DNA from: Methanobacteriota archaeon
GTDB taxonomy: Archaea > Thermoplasmatota > Poseidoniia > Poseidoniales > Poseidoniaceae
Direction of reading: 5' to 3'
Assembly: GCA_009936765.1 (NCBI GenBank)
Contig: JAACDL010000144.1
Span: forward strand, 1-12,884
DNA: 12,884 nt
Shown: piece by piece, positions 6,514 to 12,884 of the stretch
How the letters are laid out: the number at the start of each line of letters is the position of its first letter
Position numbering within the stretch: the stretch's first letter is position 1
The notes under the pieces: model-generated
The model's input: only the letters and a program-made list of their open reading frames with translations
Told to the model about the DNA's origin: nothing
The model's database searches: none
Position numbers and translations under genes: made by a program

Positions 6514-7659
6514 ATGTTCCGACGTAAGGAGGCCGTAGATATTGAGGGCGAAGTTTGCCCTTATTGCGAGTTCGTTAACGTAGTAGGTTCAGCAACCTGC
6601 GCCCAATGTTATTACGAATTAAACAAGGCCCCACGGGACCAAGGTGAACCGGTTTCTAACGAAGTAAGCAACTCCATTTTTGATGAATTAATGTCTGATG
6701 AAGACGACTCGTGGGAAGAAGTCGATGCGCTAGACGTTGTACTTACTATGGACCAAGCCCCTGTAGATGTAGATCAGTATAGCGTTACAGACTTTGAATC
6801 CGAAGAACCAGAAAAGGTAGGATATGTGGAATCATCATCACCAGAGCTTCACAATACTGTGGCTCACGAGCCCGTGGATGTGACTGCAGAAGATATGGGC
6901 GAGGCGATTCAAGGCGTTGAGAAAATCGAGTTCGCTAAAGAAGACCCGTTTGCACAAATCCCCGAACCGGTGCATCAAGGAAGAGGTGCAGTGTTTTCAC
7001 CAAGTACGCCATCAGCGATAGATGACGATTTGAAAGGACACATTGGAGGTTCTGAATTACCATCTTTACCATCTGATGATCTTTATGAAAATAAGATAAA
7101 TCTGAATGCGGTTAAAGCACCACCGCCAACCCCTGCTGTTGTTTTACCATCAATTCCTGACATTCCAAAAGCAGCTGTAATTCAAAGTGCTCAGCCAGTT
7201 GTAGCACCTCAAGCCGAAGCAGCGGTGGCGCCTGATATTCAACCAGCAGTGGAAGACCCAGTGGCTAACACGTCGGTTGCTCCAGAACCCACTCCTGATA
7301 ATGAACCAGAGCCTGAAGCAGTAACAGAACCAGAAGTTGCTGAAGTGGCGTTTCCGCCAATCGAACAAAGAATCTGGCCTTGGCCGTCAGGTGAGCCCTG
7401 GGATGCTAGGCAAGTCCATCGTGAAGTTGTTACTGCACTTGAGCAAACAAAGAGTGGCCAAATCGAGGCTGCAAAGACAACAATCGATACACTGGGACCA
7501 CATCTAACCGATGAAAATATAGATTTGATATATCATATTGGAATGGTCCTAAAGCAGATAGACAGAGTAGATGATGCAAAATCAATGTTGGAAAAGGCGA
7601 AAATTATGATGCCCGACAATCAGCATGTTTCATCAGCAGTAGCCTATCTCGGGGTTTGA
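6514..7659 (+). CDS. Zinc-ribbon, acidic linker and TPR-like protein
   Basis: About 381 residues. The N-terminus carries a treble-clef or ribbon-type zinc site, C15-x2-C18-x10-C29-x2-C32 (CPYCEF, then CAQCYYEL). Residues about 40-280 are disordered-looking, very acidic (Glu/Asp/Val/Pro) and lack large hydrophobic blocks. The last 95 residues, after WPWPSGEPWDARQ, form helical hairpins with TPR character (GQIEAAKTTIDTLG, then VDDAKSMLEKAKIMMPDN), a protein-binding module. The architecture suggests a soluble adaptor; no enzymatic domain is visible. The start is either ATG 6514, preceded by GGTGA, or GTG 6508 two codons earlier. Its TGA stop sits inside the ribosome site of the next gene, and the next gene is in the same reading frame. 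It is divergent from the helicase across about 120 bases. Confidence 0.82.
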   Translation: MFRRKEAVDIEGEVCPYCEFVNVVGSATCAQCYYELNKAPRDQGEPVSNEVSNSIFDELMSDEDDSWEEVDALDVVLTMDQAPVDVDQYSVTDFESEEPEKVGYVESSSPELHNTVAHEPVDVTAEDMGEAIQGVEKIEFAKEDPFAQIPEPVHQGRGAVFSPSTPSAIDDDLKGHIGGSELPSLPSDDLYENKINLNAVKAPPPTPAVVLPSIPDIPKAAVIQSAQPVVAPQAEAAVAPDIQPAVEDPVANTSVAPEPTPDNEPEPEAVTEPEVAEVAFPPIEQRIWPWPSGEPWDARQVHREVVTALEQTKSGQIEAAKTTIDTLGPHLTDENIDLIYHIGMVLKQIDRVDDAKSMLEKAKIMMPDNQHVSSAVAYLGV

Positions 7660-7668
7660 GGAGGGGGG
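7659..7668 (+). promoter_or_regulatory. Strong ribosome binding site overlapping the preceding stop codon
   Basis: AGGAGGGGGG begins at the last base of the TGA stop (7657-7659) of the TPR gene. Six bases after the G-run is CTG (7675-7677). No ATG, GTG or TTG lies at proper spacing, so initiation at CTG, or a poorly spaced TTG at 7690, must be considered. Confidence 0.6.
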
Positions 7669-7689
7669 TTTTCTCTGGATACGCCGGAA

Positions 7690-8241
7690 TTGCAAGTTGA
7701 CGAAATTGTGATTCTCCGGCCGATTAGTCGACGAATACTCCCGGAGGTAATGGAATCGTATCTTGAAGACCCAGAAGCGGCAAAGGCAGCCCTTCCTTGG
7801 TTGAAGGAAGGCGAGAAAGCACGCCGGCAAATCGCAGACTTGATGATCGACCTTGAAATCCAACGCAACGGAGATTCTATTCACTTTTGGGCAATTCATT
7901 CATTGGCAGATAATTCGTTCGTAGGTATTATCGGCTTAGGCGATGAACTTCAATTAGCAGCCTCTGCATACAATCTAGGATATTGGGTTAGAAAGAATTG
8001 GAGACGCAAAGGTATTGCTCAATCTTGTGTAGATGCGATATTTACTTGGCAAAAAGAAAGGACAGAACAATCTCTTATCGAAATAACAGTCCATCCTCAT
8101 AACGAAGCAGGATTGGCAGCTTGCAAATCGATATGTGAAAAGTGGAAAGGCTTGGCAATCGAAGGCTTCGTCCCAATTGAAATAGATGAGAGAACAATTC
8201 CTCATGTTCTGCACCTAGTTCAACTAAACCGTGGTGATTAG
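7690..8241 (+). CDS. GNAT family N-acetyltransferase (RimJ/RimL-like)
   Basis: This 183-residue protein should transfer an acetyl group from acetyl-CoA to an amine. The fold order is GNAT-like: strand 1 EIVILRPI, helices 1-2 (PEVMESYLEDPEAA onward), strands around FWAIHSL and VGIIGLG, strand 4 YNLGYWVR, then the acetyl-CoA pyrophosphate loop RRKGIA and its helix, and the late strand SLIEITVHPHN with the following N-x-A-G-L-A-A helix typical of the RimJ/L branch (ribosomal protein or small-molecule substrates). The TTG at 7690 is the first usual start codon after the preceding stop, but it has no ribosome site. A strong GGAGGGGGG at 7660-7668 points instead to CTG 7675, five codons earlier. 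The substrate is unknown. Confidence 0.85.
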   Translation: MQVDEIVILRPISRRILPEVMESYLEDPEAAKAALPWLKEGEKARRQIADLMIDLEIQRNGDSIHFWAIHSLADNSFVGIIGLGDELQLAASAYNLGYWVRKNWRRKGIAQSCVDAIFTWQKERTEQSLIEITVHPHNEAGLAACKSICEKWKGLAIEGFVPIEIDERTIPHVLHLVQLNRGD

Positions 8242-8997
8242 ATGAAGCCGGTCTGGTTGACCGTTGATTCTGACGACATCCGTCATACTCCTAAATTTCA
8301 AGGCCACCCAACTAGATCGAAAGGAGTTGCACACAAAGGAACATCTAACGAGATGAAGGAAGCGATGAATGCATTCCGTAGTTGGTTGGACAGAACTCAA
8401 GTAACCTTGACAATTTTTGTTATTGCAGACCAATTAGATGATGATGTATTCAGTGAATGGCTTGCAGACTTGTTGCAAAACCATCCACAAGTTACGATAG
8501 GTTGCCATGGCCTAACTCACCGTTGCTGGTCTGCATTCCCAGAAGATCCTGATAATTTCTTAGCAGCTATAGTTGAAGCAGATGTAAAATTACACAAATT
8601 TGCAGGAGATGCATGGCGTCCTTGGTTCAGAGCACCCGCTGGTTATATCGCACCATGGATGGCTCCAGTAATTGCAAAAGCGGGATTTGAATTGGATACG
8701 AGCGTGAACCCCTCATGGCTAGTTAGGAAAAAGGCAGGGCCTTGGAAAGATTGGAACTCCGTTCAGAATGCATTGAAGGATTCTGGCCTGGTAAGCAAAC
8801 CATGGCTTTGTAAATTCTCGCTACCAACTTGCGGCCCAGCATTATCGATACCAATTCTAAGATGGAATGCAAGAAGAGCCTGGCGTAATCTCGGACCGTT
8901 TGTTCTCCCCGACGAAGCCGAACACACAGTATACTGGCATATTCTTGACCACGGCAAAAAGAACGGACAGTGGAAACCGCCTCTTATGATTGAATGA
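8242..8997 (+). CDS. Polysaccharide deacetylase (NodB homology, CE4-like)
   Basis: This 251-residue protein has NodB-type motifs. Motif 1 is TVDSDD at 7-12, supplying the catalytic/metal Asp. Motif 2 is HGLTH with H89 and H93, the zinc-binding H-x3-H. Motif 3 is RAPAGY with R130, and DTSVNPS at 152-158 fits motif 4. A late His in YWHILDHG (H233 or H237) fits motif 5. Known relatives remove N-acetyl or N-formyl groups from sugars in polymers or lipid-linked precursors. There is no signal peptide or membrane helix, so it probably acts on the cytoplasmic side, like ArnD-type enzymes. It starts directly after the GNAT stop (TAG then ATG) with GGTGAT at 8233-8238. The GT-C gene follows. Confidence 0.88.
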   Translation: MKPVWLTVDSDDIRHTPKFQGHPTRSKGVAHKGTSNEMKEAMNAFRSWLDRTQVTLTIFVIADQLDDDVFSEWLADLLQNHPQVTIGCHGLTHRCWSAFPEDPDNFLAAIVEADVKLHKFAGDAWRPWFRAPAGYIAPWMAPVIAKAGFELDTSVNPSWLVRKKAGPWKDWNSVQNALKDSGLVSKPWLCKFSLPTCGPALSIPILRWNARRAWRNLGPFVLPDEAEHTVYWHILDHGKKNGQWKPPLMIE

Positions 8998-9011
8998 GCC
9001 CAAAGGGCTCA
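8995..9011 (+). terminator. Perfect intercistronic hairpin
   Basis: TGAGCCC, loop AAA, GGGCTCA: a perfect 7-bp stem that begins in the deacetylase stop codon. No T-run follows, so it is not a classic intrinsic terminator. It may be a processing or mRNA-stability element separating the deacetylase and GT-C messages. Confidence 0.4.
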
Positions 9012-9036
9012 AGTCATCTTTGCATTAGGGGCGACC

Positions 9037-10488
9037 ATGGAGAGGAGATTCTGGCAAGGTCTTCTTCTAATCGGCATTGCAATGCACATACTTGCTGCGA
9101 TGTTGATGCCACTAGGATTAGACGCTCATGTCCACGCAACTTATGTCAGCGACGGGATGGATGATGGTGAAGCCCATTTGGAATGGGGTGAACTCAGACC
9201 TGACTCACCCAATGGCTCGACTCCAAAAGAAGTCCCTGCTGACGATAAATGGTTTGCTTGGCATTCGATTATTGAAATGTGGTTTACGATATTCTCTCCA
9301 TCGGCAGCAACTTTACACGTCCTAGGATTAATTGGAGGATTAGGTTGTTTGGCCACAATTTTCCTTCTGACAAGAGATTTGTTCGGTCATGATCAAGCCT
9401 TGCGTTTATCGGCACTTGCATCAATATATCAACCATTGATGAGAGCGACAGGACGATTCTATCAAGAAAGTGTCATATTAATGCTCGTTGCAATTTCAAC
9501 ATACTGTATAATCAAAGCAATTCGGCGTAAGAGTATAGTAAGTTCATGGTTGATTCCGCCAATCGTCTGTGCAGCCATTATACTGTCATTCAAGGGAATG
9601 CCTGTATGGTACGTAATACCTGCAGGGTTAGCATTGTCAGCATCCACTCGGCTAAAGATGAACCAGATTCAAGTTGCTATAATCGCATTATTTGTGCAGT
9701 TAACAATTCTCTATCGCAATGGAGTTTCTCTATCTAATCCAGATATCATACCATCTTTACTTACTGCATTTATCGGCTACTTCTTTTTCGTGATAGGTGG
9801 AGTATTATTTTTCACAAAGCAGGATGGATTAGAAAACGAAGAATCAAAAATTGTCTCTAGAGGTTCATTGATGATATCTGCTTGTTTAATTGGCTGGATA
9901 GCTGCACTATGGGTGACAGAGGCCGTATCATTGGAAAGGGAGGTTTTCGATATAATCGATTCATTCACCAACAATCCACGATATTTGTCACTATTGATAG
10001 TTCCACTTTGGTTTAGCAGAATGTTACGAACCGATACATCGGGAGTAAGTCTCGCAAAAAATCGTAATACAATGGTAGTAACTATTCGTTTGATGTTATT
10101 ATTGAATTCATATGTTTTAGTCGGGTCAGGACACAGAGGTACAGACGTGGTGGGCGCTCACATAGGAAATGAAATTGAAGATGGTGAGGATGTACTATTT
10201 TTAGCAAATTCACCTCTTTCTGTGCACCGACTATATACTATAAAGTTCGCAATGGACCCAGATAGTGATGGTGAAAATCTCGGGTTCTGGAGGAACAAGG
10301 ATAGTGGCTGGGAAGCCGAATTGTCAGAATGTGAAACTTTCAAAGATATTGAATGGATTATCGTCTATCCATATATCGACCCAATTTTACCCGAAGGTTG
10401 GATAGAAATCGATTTCGAAGGTTCGGAGAACGTTAGCGATAGTTATGAGTTGTACGTATGGGGTGAAGAGAATGAACGGTGTCCTTGA
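9037..10488 (+). CDS. Multi-span GT-C-type glycosyltransferase
   Basis: This 483-residue integral membrane protein has roughly nine or ten hydrophobic segments between residues 7 and 370 and a soluble C-terminal region of about 110 residues. The first helix (7-26) is followed by an acidic loop, PLGLDAHVHATYVSD, with D29 in the place of the GT-C catalytic Asp. RATGRFYQESVILMLVAIS at 136-154 resembles the helix with conserved R/E residues in PMT/ArnT/AglB-like enzymes. GT-C enzymes transfer a sugar from polyprenyl-phosphate carriers to lipids, glycans or proteins on the outer face. ATG 9037 is preceded by AGGGG. The gene sits between a sugar deacetylase and a CoA-transferase (17-base overlap with the latter). 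Family assignment is good at fold level only; donor and acceptor are unknown. Confidence 0.75.
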   Translation: MERRFWQGLLLIGIAMHILAAMLMPLGLDAHVHATYVSDGMDDGEAHLEWGELRPDSPNGSTPKEVPADDKWFAWHSIIEMWFTIFSPSAATLHVLGLIGGLGCLATIFLLTRDLFGHDQALRLSALASIYQPLMRATGRFYQESVILMLVAISTYCIIKAIRRKSIVSSWLIPPIVCAAIILSFKGMPVWYVIPAGLALSASTRLKMNQIQVAIIALFVQLTILYRNGVSLSNPDIIPSLLTAFIGYFFFVIGGVLFFTKQDGLENEESKIVSRGSLMISACLIGWIAALWVTEAVSLEREVFDIIDSFTNNPRYLSLLIVPLWFSRMLRTDTSGVSLAKNRNTMVVTIRLMLLLNSYVLVGSGHRGTDVVGAHIGNEIEDGEDVLFLANSPLSVHRLYTIKFAMDPDSDGENLGFWRNKDSGWEAELSECETFKDIEWIIVYPYIDPILPEGWIEIDFEGSENVSDSYELYVWGEENERCP

Positions 10489-11491
10489 TGGAATAAAAGT
10501 ACTCGATTTATCGAGGATATTAGCTGGACCATACTGCGCTCAAATGCTAGGTGATCTTGGCGCTACAGTCACCAAGGTTGAGGCGCCTTGGGGTGATGAT
10601 ACGAGGGGCTGGGGTCCTCCATTCCTAGATGACGGCACCGCAGCATACCACTTGTCTTGTAATCGCGGCAAAGAGATAATCTTCCACAACCTGAAACAAG
10701 ATAAGGCGGAAATCCAACGTCTTATTTCTGAATCAGATGTGGTAATAGAGAACTTTCGGCCAGGTCAATTAGAGAGATTAATTGGTCCAATATCGAAAGA
10801 TGTAATTTTGTGCTCGATAACTGGATTTGGACAGACTGGTCCTCGCTCTCAAGAGCCAGGGTACGACTTAGCTCTACAAGCAATGAGTGGGATAATGAGT
10901 GTCACAGGAGAACCAGATGGGGGCCCAGTGAAAGTAGGGGTGGCTTGGATTGATATTATCACAGGCCTTTATGCTGGAAATGCGATTATGGCTTCATTAT
11001 TTCATCGCGAAAGAACAGGAGTTTGCAATCATCTAGACATATCATTGTGGGATTGTGCAATAGCTTCTCTGGCTAACCAAGGCCAAAATCAGATAGTAAG
11101 CGGAACCGACCCCGGGTTGCTAGGTTCCGGACATCCCAATCTTGTTCCATACCAGGCTTTCCAAGCCAATGATGGATGGGTTGTAGTAGCAGTTGGTTCA
11201 GATGCACAATTCGCAAAGTTGTCAGAATTATTAGAATTTGAGAATACGTGGCCAACCAACCAAAACAGAGTGGATTCAAGGGCTGAGGTTAATGCTATGG
11301 TCCAATCAAAAGTTTCTGAAATGTCTAGGGCCGAAGTTGTCAAATTGCTTCAAGGTATTCCAACTTCGCCAATTAACAAGATTAGTGAAGCGCTTGCTGA
11401 CATCCAAAGCATCGCCCGTGGAGTAGTCACTAAATGGAACGAAAAAGATGTTTTATCTAGTCCTTTACGGTTTATTTCAGAAAGAAAATAG
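10472..11491 (+). CDS. CaiB/BaiF family (class III) CoA-transferase, shortened C-terminus
   Basis: 339 residues. Family signatures include LDGIKVLDLSRILAGPYC at 5-22, LGDLGATVTKVEAP at 26-39, ENFRPG at 93-98, SITGFGQTGP at 115-124, GYDLALQAMSG at 130-140, and the catalytic Asp region VGVAWIDIITGL with D161, followed by HRERTG and LDISLWD. Known members move CoA between carboxylic acids through an aspartyl-CoA intermediate, or racemise 2-methylacyl-CoA. Usual length is about 380-410, and this protein stops at SPLRFISERK where relatives continue with a conserved tail. ATG 10472 is preferred over 10445 because GGTGA stands 5 bases before it. It overlaps the GT-C gene by 17 bases and, convergently, fen1 by 15 bases. 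The acyl substrate cannot be inferred. Confidence 0.9.
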   Translation: MNGVLDGIKVLDLSRILAGPYCAQMLGDLGATVTKVEAPWGDDTRGWGPPFLDDGTAAYHLSCNRGKEIIFHNLKQDKAEIQRLISESDVVIENFRPGQLERLIGPISKDVILCSITGFGQTGPRSQEPGYDLALQAMSGIMSVTGEPDGGPVKVGVAWIDIITGLYAGNAIMASLFHRERTGVCNHLDISLWDCAIASLANQGQNQIVSGTDPGLLGSGHPNLVPYQAFQANDGWVVVAVGSDAQFAKLSELLEFENTWPTNQNRVDSRAEVNAMVQSKVSEMSRAEVVKLLQGIPTSPINKISEALADIQSIARGVVTKWNEKDVLSSPLRFISERK

Positions 11492-12505
11492 TGAAGTCTG
11501 GCCGCCGGTTCTTACTAGGCCAGCAGTCTCCAATAATTCCATAGCGTTGTCAAATCTCTTTTGTGAAAATTGTCTGTCATCAACTAAGAATTTTTTCAAA
11601 CCTTCAACATCAACATCACCCTGTTTAAGTGAATCATCGTCGATTTCAACAACAGGATGGTTTCTGAAAATCTCTCTTATTTCCTCGATTCTGTCTGGCA
11701 CTTCCTTGTCTTTAGCATCGCATATGGCTTCGATCGTTCCAAATTCCTTGATTAATTTCAATCCAGTTTTAGGGCCAATTCCTTTGATGCCCGGGTGGAA
11801 ATCTGTTCCAATCATTATTGCCAAGTCGATTAGTTGTTCGCGTGTAAGTTCATTTTCAGATAGCATGTCGGAAAGAACAATTCTCTGAGCGCGAATAACC
11901 CGTCCCATCTTTTTACTTCCATCAGAAGTTAGGTTTCTGATAACTACTGGTGCACCATAAAGCAAAGCATCCCAATCTTGGGTTGCAACAGCATCCAACT
12001 GGCCATTGGCAGCCATTACAGCAGCCTGAGCTTCACCTTCTGCTTTGGCTCTGAATGCAGGAATCCCCATCAGAGACAGCATCTCAATAGACTCCTCAAC
12101 CATCTCGGGAGTATATTTGACACAACGCTGAGCCATTTTCTGGGCTGTAGCAAAGTCCCCTCTATCCAGAGCAGCTTTCCATTCAGTTGCTGCCAATTCT
12201 CTTTTCTCACGCCTAGCCTCAATCTCATCCCTCTTTAGATCAGGGTGAGTTCCATCGAAGATGAAAACAGGCTTCACACCTTTAGACAACATAAGTGAAG
12301 CCCGTGAAAGAAATCCCATCAAATGAGCCACTACTTTGCCATTATCAGACTTCAATGGCCCCCCATCTCCGGTGGCGGAACGGTCACGAATAGTAGTCAA
12401 AAACTGGAATGCTAGAAGGAAACTATCTATCCCTACACGCTTACCTCTCATCGCTTCGACTGTTGTGTCTTCAGAGTTAGCGAGGTCGCGAAGGTTGCAG
12501 CCCAT
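11477..12505 (-). CDS. fen: Flap endonuclease 1
   Basis: This 342-residue structure-specific nuclease removes 5' flaps during Okazaki fragment maturation and repair. The start MGCNLRDLA matches the family N-terminus (MG-x-x-L), where Gly2 lies near the active site, so ATG 12505 is chosen over upstream frames. Metal-binding acids are visible: D27 (GIDSF), D84 (FDGT), E156 and E158 (AEGEAQ), D177 and D179 (TQDWD), and D235 (GTDFHPG), followed by the helix-hairpin-helix GIKGIGPKTGLKLI. The last seven residues, QTSLFSF, form a PCNA-binding (PIP) box ending in a single aromatic. There is no ribosome site. A TATA-like CTTATTAT upstream fits a short-leader transcript starting just after tRNA-Arg. 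The 3' end overlaps the convergent CoA-transferase gene. Confidence 0.95.
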   Translation of the reverse strand: MGCNLRDLANSEDTTVEAMRGKRVGIDSFLLAFQFLTTIRDRSATGDGGPLKSDNGKVVAHLMGFLSRASLMLSKGVKPVFIFDGTHPDLKRDEIEARREKRELAATEWKAALDRGDFATAQKMAQRCVKYTPEMVEESIEMLSLMGIPAFRAKAEGEAQAAVMAANGQLDAVATQDWDALLYGAPVVIRNLTSDGSKKMGRVIRAQRIVLSDMLSENELTREQLIDLAIMIGTDFHPGIKGIGPKTGLKLIKEFGTIEAICDAKDKEVPDRIEEIREIFRNHPVVEIDDDSLKQGDVDVEGLKKFLVDDRQFSQKRFDNAMELLETAGLVRTGGQTSLFSF

Positions 12506-12520
12506 GTTAGGGGCTAACAT
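12504..12520. promoter_or_regulatory. Perfect dyad across the fen1 start codon
   Basis: ATGTTAG, GGG, CTAACAT: two perfect 7-base arms with a 3-base centre. On the minus strand the first arm opens with an in-frame ATG (12520-12518), and the second arm ends in the first two bases of the chosen start codon (12505-12503). It could be an operator or an mRNA hairpin masking initiation. Confidence 0.5.
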
Positions 12521-12531
12521 CGGATACACTT

Positions 12532-12545
12532 GAGCCTCACGGCTC
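12532..12545 (-). other. Hairpin between tRNA-Arg and fen1
   Basis: GAGCC, loop GTGA, GGCTC on the minus strand: a perfect 5-bp stem with a GNRA tetraloop, about 14 bases after the tRNA 3' end. It could mark the tRNA transcript end or lie in a joint tRNA-fen1 transcript. There is no T-tract. Confidence 0.35.
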
Positions 12546-12546
12546 G

Positions 12547-12556
12547 ATAATAAGAA
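12547..12556 (-). promoter_or_regulatory. Candidate TATA box of fen1
   Basis: The minus strand reads TTCTTATTAT directly after the tRNA-Arg 3' end. A start about 25 bases downstream (near 12525) leaves a leader of about 20 bases that contains little more than the dyad at the start codon. Confidence 0.35.
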
Positions 12557-12558
12557 AG

Positions 12559-12632
12559 CGGGCAATGCAGGATTCGAACCCACGTCTTCGGCTCCGAAGG
12601 CCGAAAGGATATCCAGACTACCCTAATTGCCC
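12559..12632 (-). tRNA. tRNA-Arg, anticodon UCG
   Basis: A complete 74-nt cloverleaf. The acceptor stem GGGCAAT/ATTGCCC is perfect, followed by discriminator G with no encoded CCA. The D-arm has A14, G18-G19 and A21. The anticodon stem is TCGGC/GCCGA with loop CTTCGGA (U33, anticodon TCG at 12597-12595). The variable loop is AGAC, and the T-arm is GTGGG-TTCGAAT-CCTGC with two G-U pairs. The residue at position 20 is A, a known arginine identity element. It reads CGA and possibly related Arg codons. No intron is seen. It lies upstream of fen1 on the same strand. Confidence 0.93.
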
Positions 12633-12708
12633 CAACCTGCCGAAAAGCCACCCCTTCTTGAATCACACCCTCGCGCCCATTCAAGTGCTTACGGCTACTG
12701 GAATGGTC

Positions 12709-12884
12709 ATGAGCGGTGCTTCGCCTTGCATTAGTAAGGGGTGTAGTATGTGTTGCAGAGAGACCGTAATGCCAATTACTGCAACAGAAGCAAGTCGTCT
12801 GACTAGGCGTACAGGCATGGCTGAAGATCAGTTTTGTAGTAAAGATGAGAATGGAATTCGCAGATTGCTGAATAACCAAGAAAC
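12709..12884 (+). CDS. Cys-rich CxxCxxCC (YkgJ-like) protein, N-terminal part
   Basis: An open frame runs to the window edge (58 codons). Its start reads MSGASPCISKGCSMCCRE, then a helix MPITATEASRLTRRTG. The C-x4-C-x2-CC cluster followed by a T-x-x-E-x-x-R-L helix is the signature of the zinc/iron-chelating CxxCxxCC family (YkgJ/UPF0153), proteins of uncertain function that probably bind a metal or Fe-S cluster through these cysteines. ATG 12709 is used; an in-frame ATG at 12703 is equally possible, and neither has a clear ribosome site. It is divergent from tRNA-Arg, with about 75 bases between them. The remaining cysteines expected downstream are outside the window. Confidence 0.72.
   Translation, partial: MSGASPCISKGCSMCCRETVMPITATEASRLTRRTGMAEDQFCSKDENGIRRLLNNQE

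Noticed and set aside
6486..6527. 13-codon upstream ORF overlapping the start of the zinc-ribbon gene
   Set aside because: It has an AGGTGAGG about 12 bases upstream, but it is very short, and nothing else supports translation.
11448..11888. 146-codon plus-strand frame inside fen1
   Set aside because: It is antisense to conserved FEN1 coding sequence, and its Ser/Ile/Leu-rich composition is typical of a shadow frame.
12506..12583. FEN1 N-terminal extension from 12583
   Set aside because: The extension runs into the tRNA-Arg 3' end, and the family requires the MG start found at 12505.
12514..12879. 121-codon reverse open frame
   Set aside because: It runs straight through tRNA-Arg and antisense to the Cys-rich protein start. 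It has no family signature and no ribosome site.

Overview
The window looks archaeal and most like a slightly AT-rich marine euryarchaeon, probably Candidatus Poseidoniia (Marine Group II) or a close relative. This is inferred from gene content and style. It encodes a type-2 methionine aminopeptidase, a FEN1 nuclease with an archaeal N-terminus and a C-terminal PCNA-binding box, a pilin with the archaeal Pilin_N leader, and a tRNA-Arg without encoded CCA. Several genes have TATA-like boxes about 25 bases before the start or the predicted transcript end. No mobile element, CRISPR array or rRNA gene is visible.

Layout. A minus-strand type IV pilin-like gene runs off the left edge, followed by about 415 bases of non-coding DNA (347-763). 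A long minus-strand block (6389 down to 764) reads, in transcription order: UPF1/IGHMBP2-like SF1B helicase, RDD membrane protein, protein with a beta-sandwich-like head and a Pro/Gly-rich tail, 91-residue unknown protein, YrdC/Sua5-type threonylcarbamoyl-AMP synthase, and methionine aminopeptidase. The last five genes are very tightly spaced or overlap.

A plus-strand block (6514-11491) is transcribed divergently from the helicase. It encodes a zinc-ribbon/acidic-linker/TPR protein, a GNAT acetyltransferase, a NodB-type polysaccharide deacetylase, a multi-span GT-C-type glycosyltransferase and a CaiB/BaiF CoA-transferase. The CoA-transferase converges on, and overlaps by 15 bases, the minus-strand fen1 gene. 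Upstream of fen1 lie tRNA-Arg(UCG) and, divergently, the 5' part of a Cys-rich CxxCxxCC (YkgJ-like) protein that runs off the right edge.

How the genes fit together. The left block mixes translation and protein-maturation functions (t6A synthesis, N-terminal Met removal) with a nucleic-acid helicase and an envelope-type pair (RDD plus Pro-rich protein). The deacetylase and GT-C protein resemble, in arrangement, the ArnD/ArnT type of lipid-linked sugar processing. The right end holds replication/repair (FEN1) and tRNA.

I see no clear new defence or mobile system. The most unusual items are the Pro-rich protein, whose 20-residue repeat is duplicated with only synonymous changes; a single in-frame TGA between the TPR protein and the acetyltransferase; a perfect dyad spanning the fen1 start codon; and the FEN1 PCNA box encoded opposite the CoA-transferase stop codon.
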